7,563 nt of DNA, taken from Candidatus Woesearchaeota archaeon (GTDB lineage: Archaea; Nanobdellota; Nanobdellia; Woesearchaeales; GW2011-AR4). Position 1 is the first letter of the stretch, and every line of letters starts with the position of its first letter. Where the stretch lies: the NCBI GenBank assembly GCA_030751755.1, contig JASMFO010000040.1, forward strand, positions 1 to 7,563. The letters run 5' to 3'. The notes below the pieces were generated by a model, which saw nothing but the letters and a program-made list of their open reading frames with translations, did not search any database and was not told the DNA's origin. Made by a program: the position numbers and the translations under genes. Below, piece after piece: positions 1 through 4,946 of this stretch.

Positions 1-1
1 T

Positions 2-325
2 GACTACAAGACAAGAGGATATCCATTAAAGGAAGACACCCATGAACACTACCAGAACCAGATGGACATATACAACCTGCTATTGAGAAAAAACAACTAC
101 AAGACAGAGGATTACGCTTATCTATTGTTCTATCATCCAGATAAAGTAAATGAAAATGGCGATGTTGTTTTCAATACTGATCTGATAAAGATGAAAATAA
201 GCATAGAGAATGCAGAAAATATATTTAAAAATGCCCTTGAAGTGTTAAAAGGGAAAATTCCTAAAGCAAGTGAAGAATGTGAATATTGCAGATGGAATGC
301 GGAAAATCAAAAACTGCAGCAGTAA
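2..325 (+). CDS. PD-(D/E)XK nuclease, RecB/Cas4-like, C-terminal fragment (5' end outside window)
   Basis: The reading frame is open from the left edge, so the ATG at 62 is probably internal; 107 residues are visible before the stop at 323-325. The first visible residues, DYKTRG, match the D-x-K strand of the PD-(D/E)XK catalytic core, with the lysine as the catalytic residue. About 17 residues on, HYQNQMDIYNLLL fits the QhxxY helix motif of the RecB/Cas4 branch (Q20, Y24 of the visible part). The protein ends with a CEYCRW pair, as in family members that bind a metal or Fe-S cluster near the C-terminus. Only two cysteines are visible, whereas a full Cas4-type cluster uses three C-terminal ones plus an upstream one. 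The likely role is a DNA exonuclease or nickase in repair or DNA processing. No cas gene or CRISPR repeat is nearby, so calling it Cas4 is not supported. Confidence 0.75.
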   Translation, partial: DYKTRGYPLKEDTHEHYQNQMDIYNLLLRKNNYKTEDYAYLLFYHPDKVNENGDVVFNTDLIKMKISIENAENIFKNALEVLKGKIPKASEECEYCRWNAENQKLQQ

Positions 326-456
326 TGCATACGGTGGCTTAAAAACGTCTGCCTAACACACTTTTTGCGATGACCCATATATAAATCACACGCGCAAACG
401 TCCAGTAGTTACTAAAACAATAATCTATTTAAATCCACAATAATATTAACTATCTT
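326..456. other. Intergenic spacer between nuclease gene and gatE
   Basis: This 131-bp non-coding spacer holds the gatE TATA box near its right end. A second TATA-like string, CATATATAAA, starts at about 376, and a five-T run at 361-365 could help end the nuclease transcript. No convincing RNA gene or hairpin was found on either strand. Confidence 0.5.
426..433 (+). promoter_or_regulatory. TATA box of gatE (leaderless promoter)
   Basis: TATTTAAA is centred about 27 nt upstream of the gatE ATG at 457, the spacing at which archaeal transcription starts on or next to the start codon. The preceding bases are A-rich, as expected for a BRE. No Shine-Dalgarno sequence precedes the ATG, consistent with a leaderless mRNA. 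Confidence 0.6.
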
Positions 457-1878
457 ATGGAAATTAATTACAATAATCTAGGCTTTAAATGCGGTCTTGA
501 GATTCATCAGCAATTGGAAGGCAAAAAGCTATTTTGCAGTTGCTCAACTATAAATTCTGATAAGGAACCAGATGTAAGGTTTGAAAGAAGGTTAAGGGCA
601 GTTGCTGGCGAAACCGGGGAAATAGATATTGCAGCTAAGCATGAAATGCAGAAAGGGAAGAAATTCATTTATGACGCTGATTCTAATGATACATGTTTAA
701 TAGAATATGATGAGCAACCCCCAAATGAATTAAACAAACAAGCACTGGAAACAACATTAAAGCTTGCTTTATTATTGAATGCAAAAATTGCTGATGAGAT
801 CCAGGTAATGAGAAAAACTGTTGTTGACGGAAGCAATGTTGCCGGATTTCAAAGAACTGCTTTAATAGCAACTGATGGTTTTATTGAAACTTCTAAAGGT
901 AAAGTAAGAATTCCAATAATTTGTTTGGAAGAAGAAGCTGCGCAAAAACTTGAAGATGGAAAAGATTTTGTCAGGTACAGATTAGATAGACTAGGAATTC
1001 CTTTAATAGAGATAGCAACTGATGCAGATATAAAAAACAATGAGCATGCCAAAGAGGTTGCTGCACATATAGGCATGGTGCTAAGATCTGTTCCGGGAAT
1101 GAAAAGGGGGTTGGGGACAATAAGGCAGGATGTTAATGTTTCAATTAAAGATGGTGCAAGGACTGAAATCAAGGGTTTTCAGGATTTAAAAAGCATACCC
1201 AAAGTAATCGAATATGAGATTAAAAGACAATTAAATGCAACAAAATTAAAACAAGAAGTAAGAAAAGCAGAGCCTGATTTTACAACATCATTTCTAAGGC
1301 CAATGCCTGGGGCTGACAGATTATATCCTGAAACAGATGTAAGGCCAGTAACAATAGATAAGGGATACATTGAAAAACTAAAAAAAGACTTGCCAAAATT
1401 ATTGGCACATAAGGAAGAAGATTTAGAAAAGAAGTACAAAATAACAAAAGAACTGGCAAAAGAATTGTTAGGAAATGAAATTTTTGAGGCATTGGTAAAA
1501 AAATTCAATAAAATAGAGCCGCAAATAATTGCCCATACACTGATAAATATTCCTAAAGAGATCAAAACAAGGTTTAAAGAAGATATTTCTAAATTGGATA
1601 AAGAACACTTTGAAGAAGTTTTAGATTACCTAAACAAGGGAAAGATAGCAAAAGAAGCAATAATTGACCTGTTAATTAAAAAAATAAAGAATGAAAAGGT
1701 AAAATTAGAAGAATTTACAGGAGTTTCTTTAAAAGAAATAGAGAAAGACATCAAAAAATTAATTGATGGAAAGAAAGGGCTTAACATTGGGGCTTATATG
1801 GGAATTCTTATGGGTAAGTACAGAGGAAAGGTTGATGGGAAGAAGATAATGGAATTGTTGAAGAAATTTGTCAAATAG
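457..1878 (+). CDS. gatE: Glu-tRNA(Gln) amidotransferase subunit E, lacking the AspRS-like (GAD) insertion
   Basis: GatE is the archaeal tRNA-dependent subunit that activates Glu-tRNA(Gln) with ATP and, with the GatD asparaginase-like subunit, amidates it to Gln-tRNA(Gln) in the cytoplasm. Family signatures run in order: CGLEIHQQLEGKKLFCSC near the N-terminus, RLGIPLIEIATDAD, GTIRQDVNVSI, TEIKGFQDL, then LRPMPGADRLYPETD (residues 280-294). The last of these is typical of GatE rather than bacterial GatB. The C-terminal tail has MGKYRGKVDGKKIMELLKK, the usual GatE end. Length is 473 residues against about 620-630 for typical GatE. The missing part is the AspRS-like insertion that normally sits between the EYEIKRQ helix (about residue 258) and the xEVRKAxPDxTT segment (about residue 268); only about ten residues join them here. 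The flanking motifs are in one frame with no stop, so this looks like a real domain loss rather than a frameshift. GatD is not in the window. The stop overlaps the convergent transporter gene. Confidence 0.93.
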   Translation: MEINYNNLGFKCGLEIHQQLEGKKLFCSCSTINSDKEPDVRFERRLRAVAGETGEIDIAAKHEMQKGKKFIYDADSNDTCLIEYDEQPPNELNKQALETTLKLALLLNAKIADEIQVMRKTVVDGSNVAGFQRTALIATDGFIETSKGKVRIPIICLEEEAAQKLEDGKDFVRYRLDRLGIPLIEIATDADIKNNEHAKEVAAHIGMVLRSVPGMKRGLGTIRQDVNVSIKDGARTEIKGFQDLKSIPKVIEYEIKRQLNATKLKQEVRKAEPDFTTSFLRPMPGADRLYPETDVRPVTIDKGYIEKLKKDLPKLLAHKEEDLEKKYKITKELAKELLGNEIFEALVKKFNKIEPQIIAHTLINIPKEIKTRFKEDISKLDKEHFEEVLDYLNKGKIAKEAIIDLLIKKIKNEKVKLEEFTGVSLKEIEKDIKKLIDGKKGLNIGAYMGILMGKYRGKVDGKKIMELLKKFVK

Positions 1879-2728
1879 ACAGCAAGACCACCCCAATAAT
1901 AACAGTAACAACACCCAATTTCTGGTTTGTATCCAGCATTTCTTTCAGGAACATTCTTGCTAATATTATAGTTAGCATCGGTGCAGTCGCAGAAATTGGA
2001 GCGACTAATGCTGTAAATTCAAGTCCGATGCCTGCCATGTATGATAAAGCACCAATTACTTCAAAAACTCCAACCAGGATAACAAACAATGGAGCTTTCT
2101 TCGGGAAAGAAAGATTTTTCTTCCTCATACTGGTATATACTAAAAAATAAAAGACTGTAGATACCTTGACCAAAAGCAAAGGCAAGAACCATCCTAATTC
2201 TTCTACCAGCATATCAAGAAGAACTAAGTAAATTCCGATAGCTATCATTGCTACTAAAGCATACTTAACGCCAACTGCAAGGCTCTTGAGCTTTAATTTG
2301 ATTAGATCATGAAATTTAAAAGACGTCAAAATTGCACCTAAAATAGCAAAGCCAACACCTATTGCCTGCAAGGATGTCAAGGTTTCGCCAAGGAAAATAG
2401 TACTTAAAATAATTGCTATTATGACCCCAGAAGCAGCAATTGGGCTTATGACAGAGACATAACCTATCTGCAAACCTTTATAGAATGCTAAGTATAAAAT
2501 AACTCCAAAAAAGCCTGCAATCATTATTAATGCAAAAGTTGCAGATGAAATTATGGGCATCTTAAAGAAAAAAATAAATATCCCGAGGTATGTTAAAACT
2601 GCGATTACCTGGCTCCAAAGAAATGTCTTAAAAACACATCCTTTCCTTACAGCTTGGACTACAAAAAAATCAGAAAAGGCCCATCCGATCATTGCGACAA
2701 TTGCGAATAAAATACCTAAGGTTAACAT
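1871..2728 (-). CDS. EamA/DMT-superfamily membrane transporter
   Basis: This 285-residue, strongly hydrophobic protein is built as two EamA (DUF6) repeats of about 140 residues, with roughly ten predicted membrane helices in total, the usual size for the drug/metabolite transporter superfamily. Repeat 1 starts with LFAIVAMIGWAFSDFFVVQA and ends with FLGETLTSLQAIGVGFAILG. Repeat 2 begins near residue 148 and ends with the parallel FLKEMLDTNQKLGVVTVIIG. The matching (L/K)E-(T/M)L-x10-G-x2-x-I-x-G endings of the two halves are the clearest mark of the family. The substrate cannot be told from sequence; relatives export amino acids, nucleotides or other metabolites. The start ATG lies one base beyond the stop of the upstream cysteine-rich gene, so the two are probably co-transcribed and translationally coupled. 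At the 3' end it overlaps the last 8 bases of gatE in convergent orientation. Confidence 0.88.
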   Translation of the reverse strand: MLTLGILFAIVAMIGWAFSDFFVVQAVRKGCVFKTFLWSQVIAVLTYLGIFIFFFKMPIISSATFALIMIAGFFGVILYLAFYKGLQIGYVSVISPIAASGVIIAIILSTIFLGETLTSLQAIGVGFAILGAILTSFKFHDLIKLKLKSLAVGVKYALVAMIAIGIYLVLLDMLVEELGWFLPLLLVKVSTVFYFLVYTSMRKKNLSFPKKAPLFVILVGVFEVIGALSYMAGIGLEFTALVAPISATAPMLTIILARMFLKEMLDTNQKLGVVTVIIGVVLLSI

Positions 2729-2729
2729 T

Positions 2730-2942
2730 TTATACTTCTTCTATTTCTAAATTTGGGATATATGTTTTTTTGTGACATAAATAATCATCTTTATCAACTT
2801 GTCTGCAATATCCACAAATATATGAAGGATTGTAACATAAACCCTTTTGTTCGAATAAAGTAGCATTAAAAGGTAAATTTTGACATAATTTAATCACCAC
2901 TGACTCTAATTTACTATTTGGAGGATTTATTTTACTATTCAT
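2730..2942 (-). CDS. Small cysteine-rich protein, possible zinc or Fe-S binding, unknown function
   Basis: I do not recognise the family. The 70-residue product has five cysteines, C20, C36, C43, C46 and C56, with His57 directly after the last. The spacing C-x6-C-x2-C-x9-C-H in the second half looks like a metal-binding knuckle. There is no membrane helix and no signal peptide. The reading frame is the only substantial one over 2751-2940 on either strand. The dense cysteines and the one-base gap to the transporter start at 2728 support a real, translated gene. It lies 16 nt downstream of the tRNA-Arg on the same strand and has no obvious TATA box of its own at the expected distance, so its mRNA may come from tRNA read-through. 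A four-codon ATG-AAC-AAT-GAA-TAG frame begins 7 nt upstream and overlaps the start; its meaning is unclear. Confidence 0.6.
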   Translation of the reverse strand: MNSKINPPNSKLESVVIKLCQNLPFNATLFEQKGLCYNPSYICGYCRQVDKDDYLCHKKTYIPNLEIEEV

Positions 2943-2953
2943 TGTTCATAATT

Positions 2954-2958
2954 AAAAA
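2954..2958 (-). terminator. Oligo-T tract after tRNA-Arg
   Basis: Five Ts follow the tRNA discriminator base directly on the transcribed strand (A-run 2954-2958 on plus). Archaeal RNA polymerase terminates at such tracts without needing a hairpin. With only five Ts, termination could be partial, leaving read-through into the cysteine-rich gene. Confidence 0.45.
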
Positions 2959-3052
2959 CGCGCCAGCGAAGACTTTCGAACCATTAAGGTTTTCGAACTC
3001 CGGACCTACAGGTTAGGAACCTGTCGCTCTGTCCAAGCTGAGCTACTGGCGC
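2959..3052 (-). tRNA. tRNA-Arg(CCU) with a 19-nt T-loop intron
   Basis: Read on the minus strand from 3052. The acceptor stem is GCGCCAG (3052-3046) with CTGGCGC (2966-2960), seven pairs. T8 and A9 are followed by D stem GCTC/GAGC with loop AGCTTGGACA, which keeps A14, G15, G18G19 and A21. The anticodon stem is ACAGG/CCTGT with loop TTCCTAA (3019-3013), giving anticodon CCU at 3017-3015, which reads AGG (arginine). The variable loop AGGTC ends in C48 to pair with G15. The T stem is CGGAG (3002-2998) with CTTCG (2971-2967), five pairs including one G-U. The T loop is 26 nt instead of 7, explained by an intron at 2991-2973. The spliced tRNA is 75 nt with discriminator G73 (2959), and CCA is not encoded. 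A20 and C35, known arginine identity bases, are present. Confidence 0.9.
2973..2991 (-). other. Predicted intron of tRNA-Arg at canonical position 59/60
   Basis: Removing 2991-2973 restores a standard T loop, TTCGAA (2997-2992) joined to T (2972). A bulge-helix-bulge fold supports the same cut sites. A central 4-bp helix forms from exon TTCG (2997-2994) and intron CGAA (2978-2975). The 3' bulge is A-G-T (2974-2972), cut before T. The 5' bulge is A-A-A (2993-2991), cut before the third A. The outer intron hairpin is (A)ACC/GGT(T) around loop TTAAT (2987-2983). The motif is slightly relaxed, because A2991 can also pair with T2979 and shrink the 5' bulge to two bases. Archaeal tRNA splicing endonuclease would cut it. 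Confidence 0.78.
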
Positions 3053-3077
3053 ACGGTAAGATAGAAAGAGTAAGCTA

Positions 3078-3085
3078 ATATATAA
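3078..3085 (-). promoter_or_regulatory. TATA box of tRNA-Arg
   Basis: TTATATAT on the minus strand is centred about 29 nt upstream of the mature tRNA 5' end at 3052. Transcription would start within a few bases of the tRNA. It lies just downstream of the CBS gene's stop (3108), so the tRNA has its own promoter. Confidence 0.6.
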
Positions 3086-3107
3086 TAAATCTTATTATTT
3101 TATATAT

Positions 3108-3518
3108 TCAATATTCCGGCCTCGTATAAACAGGACTTTCTCTAACTGATAAATATTTAATGCTCCTGGATATGCTGTTTGCTGTTATCTTGCCAATAAT
3201 CTCATTATTTTCAGTGACTACCAGCCTTCGTATCTTATTATGGCACATTTTTCTGCTGGCTGCTTCTATATCCTCATTTGCCTCGATTGTTATTATAGGA
3301 TAGCTCATAATATCCTTTACTCTTAACACATCAGAATTTTCCCCTTTTGCCACAATCTTCCTTAAAATATCTCCTCCAGTCATTATGCCCATAATTTTAT
3401 TGTTTTTCTCAACTAGCACAGAACCAATAGATTTTTGGTCCATCATAGCTGCAGCTTCAGAAACAGTAGTGTCAGAAGAGATTTTTGTTGCATTATGCAT
3501 TATATCATTTACCAGCAT
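3108..3518 (-). CDS. Two-CBS-domain protein, probable adenine-nucleotide sensor
   Basis: This 136-residue protein is almost entirely a Bateman module. CBS1 covers about residues 1-60 (MLVNDIMHNATKISSDTTVSEAAAMM, ending MGIMTGGDILRKIV) and CBS2 about 66-125 (VKDIMSYPIITIEANEDIEAA, ending IGKITANSISRSI). Each repeat ends with the G-h-x-T-x-x-(D/N/S) ligand motif: G44 to D50 in CBS1 and G-K-I-T-A-N-S in CBS2. Such pairs usually bind AMP, ATP or S-adenosylmethionine and dimerise into a disc; stand-alone forms are common in archaea. There is no DNA-binding or enzyme domain, so any effect would be through a partner protein. It is divergent from the AbrB-PhoU gene across a 136-bp spacer. The start ATG at 3518 is supported by a TATA box 27 nt upstream, giving a leaderless mRNA. 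Confidence 0.88.
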   Translation of the reverse strand: MLVNDIMHNATKISSDTTVSEAAAMMDQKSIGSVLVEKNNKIMGIMTGGDILRKIVAKGENSDVLRVKDIMSYPIITIEANEDIEAASRKMCHNKIRRLVVTENNEIIGKITANSISRSIKYLSVRESPVYTRPEY

Positions 3519-3541
3519 AGTAATGCTCTTGAAAGCTTAAG

Positions 3542-3549
3542 TATAAAAA
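3542..3549 (-). promoter_or_regulatory. TATA box of the CBS-domain gene
   Basis: TTTTTATA on the minus strand is centred about 27 nt upstream of the ATG at 3518, the distance for a leaderless transcript. No Shine-Dalgarno sequence lies between the TATA box and the start. Confidence 0.6.
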
Positions 3550-3621
3550 CATTATTCTTATAAAATATATAGAATATGGAAAGTATTTAGTTATTAGAAA
3601 AGGCAAAACTAAAACAAAATA

Positions 3622-3629
3622 TTTATAAA
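3622..3629 (+). promoter_or_regulatory. TATA box of the AbrB-PhoU gene
   Basis: TTTATAAA is centred about 29 nt upstream of the ATG at 3655 and is preceded by an A-rich, BRE-like stretch. The spacing implies a leaderless or nearly leaderless transcript. It faces away from the CBS-gene TATA box about 80 bp to the left. Confidence 0.62.
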
Positions 3630-3654
3630 TAGTGACTCTATACTTACTATATAG

Positions 3655-4527
3655 ATGGAGATAAGAAATATACAGAAAACAGGAGATATGCACTATGTAT
3701 ACCTACCCACATCATGGTGTAGGGAACATAAGATAGGTGCTAAGTCAAAGGTCAGCATTGAGTATGATACTGATGGTTCTATAATTATTTCTCCTGAGCT
3801 GACAGAAAAAAAGCTGAAACATCTAAAATTCAATCTTGTAGAAGATGAACCTGAGATAATACGTAAATTAGTTGTAGCCTCTTACATTAATCCAGTTGCT
3901 TCATTTGAGATTGGTATGGATAAAGAAATGGACTTTACAAAACTGCTTAATCAAAAAAGACTGATAAGCCTGGAGTCTGTTGAGATTGATAAAAAACAAA
4001 TTACTTCCCATGGCACGGTTACTGTTTCTGACCCAGAATCATTATTGAAAACAATGGTGAAAAAAATAAAAAATATGATTATAGTTATGGGTAAAAACTA
4101 CGATAAAGAATTAATTGAAAGATATGAGGACGAGATTGATAGGAGCAAAATGCTCATAGACAAGTCAGTTATTGGCTCCTTGACATTTGGAAAGACCACA
4201 AAATTGAAAAACATTGACCTTTACTACATCTCTTTGATATCAAAAGAGCTGGAAAGGATGGTAGATAGGTTAATATGTCTTGGAGAAGGAAATAAAAAAT
4301 TTCTTGATGAAATTATTAAACCAATTGAGATCTTACATAATATAACACAGGATATTTTAAATCTTGATCAAAAATATGCAATGGAATTTGCCAAAGCGTT
4401 TTCTTCAATAAAAAAAGTAGAAGTTAAGGATGTTAAAACCAACGACATGTCACGCATAAGGCAAAACCTTGATACAATAAGTGAGGTGGTAATGGACTGG
4501 ATGGTAACATTAAAGATAGAAAACTAA
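3655..4527 (+). CDS. AbrB-PhoU fusion protein, phosphate-uptake-type regulator
   Basis: This is an archaeal two-part regulator of 290 residues. Residues 1 to about 50 (MEIRNIQKTGDMHYVYLPTS, then IGAKSKVSIEYDTDGSIIISPE) form a SpoVT/AbrB swapped-hairpin DNA-binding domain with the family's KTG...YVxLPxxW pattern. From about residue 125 the chain becomes the helical PhoU-like domain. Two E-x3-D motifs typical of PhoU metal sites are visible, E158-D162 and E200-D204. Archaeal proteins with this layout are annotated as phosphate uptake regulators and are expected to bind DNA as dimers. No phosphate ABC transporter (pst) gene is adjacent; instead the ATP synthase operon follows on the same strand 72 bp later. 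The regulated genes are therefore unknown. It could control itself and the divergent CBS gene from the shared spacer. The start is fixed by the TATA spacing and by the AbrB domain beginning at residue 1. Confidence 0.82.
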   Translation: MEIRNIQKTGDMHYVYLPTSWCREHKIGAKSKVSIEYDTDGSIIISPELTEKKLKHLKFNLVEDEPEIIRKLVVASYINPVASFEIGMDKEMDFTKLLNQKRLISLESVEIDKKQITSHGTVTVSDPESLLKTMVKKIKNMIIVMGKNYDKELIERYEDEIDRSKMLIDKSVIGSLTFGKTTKLKNIDLYYISLISKELERMVDRLICLGEGNKKFLDEIIKPIEILHNITQDILNLDQKYAMEFAKAFSSIKKVEVKDVKTNDMSRIRQNLDTISEVVMDWMVTLKIEN

Positions 4528-4550
4528 ATATATTACATAGAATATTTGCA

Positions 4551-4558
4551 TTATATTA
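4551..4558 (+). promoter_or_regulatory. Possible TATA box of the ATP synthase operon
   Basis: TTATATTA lies in a TA-rich stretch after the AbrB-PhoU stop. From here transcription would start near 4580-4584, giving a leader of about 16-20 nt before the ATG at 4600. Another TATA-like string lies at about 4526-4533, so the true start site is uncertain. Confidence 0.35.
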
Positions 4559-4570
4559 TTAAAGGGACAT

Positions 4571-4589
4571 AAAAGCACTTTTTGCTTTT
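4571..4589 (+). terminator. Stem-loop between AbrB-PhoU and the ATP synthase operon
   Basis: AAAAGCA (4571-4577) and TGCTTTT (4583-4589) form a perfect 7-bp hairpin around a CTTTT loop. It could end or slow transcripts from the AbrB-PhoU gene, or, if the operon is transcribed from further upstream, sit in its leader 10 nt before the first ATG. The stem is AT-rich and the role is a guess. Confidence 0.35.
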
Positions 4590-4599
4590 GAATAATAAA

Positions 4600-4944
4600 A
4601 TGAGCGTTACAATGTTAAATGAGACAAAAGAAGCTGAAATTCTAAACGAAATTAGAGATTCTGAAAAAAAAGCAGAGGATATCGTAGAAAAAGCTAAAAG
4701 AGAAAGCCAAGCTATTTTGGATGATGCAGAAAAGAATTCTTCAGAGCTGTTAGCTGCAAAAAAAGAGGAAATAAGCAAAGCACAGAAAAGAAAACTCCTG
4801 GATTTCAGGGATAAGGCCAAATCTATCAAGGATGGAAAACTGGAAGAAGGCAAAAAATCACTGAATCAATTAAAGGCAAAAGCAGTGAAAAATGTGAGTA
4901 AAGCTGTTGAGTTTGTTATGAAAAAATTTGAAGAGAGGATATAA
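4600..4944 (+). CDS. ahaH: A1A0 ATP synthase subunit H (peripheral stalk)
   Basis: Subunit H pairs with subunit E in a long coiled coil that anchors the catalytic head to subunit I and stops it turning with the rotor. The protein is about 114 residues, close to the family norm of roughly 100. It is almost all charged helix with heptad-like Ala/Leu/Ile spacing, for example AEILNEIRDSEKKAEDIVEK and a C-terminal KAVEFVMKKFEERI. There is no membrane segment. It lies first in the H-I-K-E order known from archaeal operons, and its stop is 2 nt before subunit I. I chose ATG 4600; a TTG at 4582 would add six residues overlapping the upstream hairpin, and ATG 4612 is a further option. The call rests on coiled-coil character plus operon position more than on sharp motifs. 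Confidence 0.82.
   Translation: MSVTMLNETKEAEILNEIRDSEKKAEDIVEKAKRESQAILDDAEKNSSELLAAKKEEISKAQKRKLLDFRDKAKSIKDGKLEEGKKSLNQLKAKAVKNVSKAVEFVMKKFEERI
4935..4938 (+). promoter_or_regulatory. Ribosome binding site of subunit I
   Basis: GAGG lies 8 nt before the ATG at 4947, inside the last codons of subunit H. This supports translation of the internal operon gene by Shine-Dalgarno pairing and coupling with H, unlike the apparently leaderless first genes in this window. Confidence 0.5.
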
Positions 4945-4946
4945 AG

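Noticed and set aside
326..425. Possible C/D-box small RNA in the spacer before gatE
   Set aside because: A GCGATGA string near 367 resembles a C box, but no matching D box or C'/D' pair at proper spacing was found.
683..1565. Minus-strand open frames inside gatE (683-871, 849-1172, 1179-1565, 1280-1492)
   Set aside because: They lie wholly within the well-supported gatE frame, overlap one another and show no family motifs; they are shadows.
1871..1878. Frame error at the gatE/EamA junction
   Set aside because: The 8-base tail-to-tail overlap is a normal compact convergent arrangement; both proteins end with typical family C-termini.
2553..2750. Plus-strand 65-residue frame
   Set aside because: It is antisense to the N-terminal membrane region of the EamA transporter, with no motif or promoter.
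2960..3052. tRNA pseudogene from a T-arm duplication
   Set aside because: All stems, tertiary-pair bases and arginine identity bases are intact, a promoter and T-tract flank the gene, and removing 19 nt at bulge positions gives an exact standard T loop. A pseudogene would not be expected to keep all of this.
3554..3575. Possible palindromic operator ATTCT...AGAAT between the CBS and AbrB-PhoU genes
   Set aside because: Only the outer five bases of each arm match, and the inner part is AT-rich; such matches are common by chance in this composition.
3505..3693. Minus-strand 62-residue frame across the divergent spacer
   Set aside because: It covers both TATA boxes and the starts of two good genes, and has aromatic-rich AT-driven composition with no family features.
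4582..4599. TTG start extending subunit H by six residues
   Set aside because: It would place the start inside the 4571-4589 hairpin and add residues with no family support; ATG 4600 is simpler, though not proven.
4551..4853. Minus-strand 100-residue frame opposite subunit H
   Set aside because: Its Ser/Phe-rich sequence is what results from reading the complement of a Lys/Glu-rich coiled coil; the H-I-K-E order supports the plus strand.
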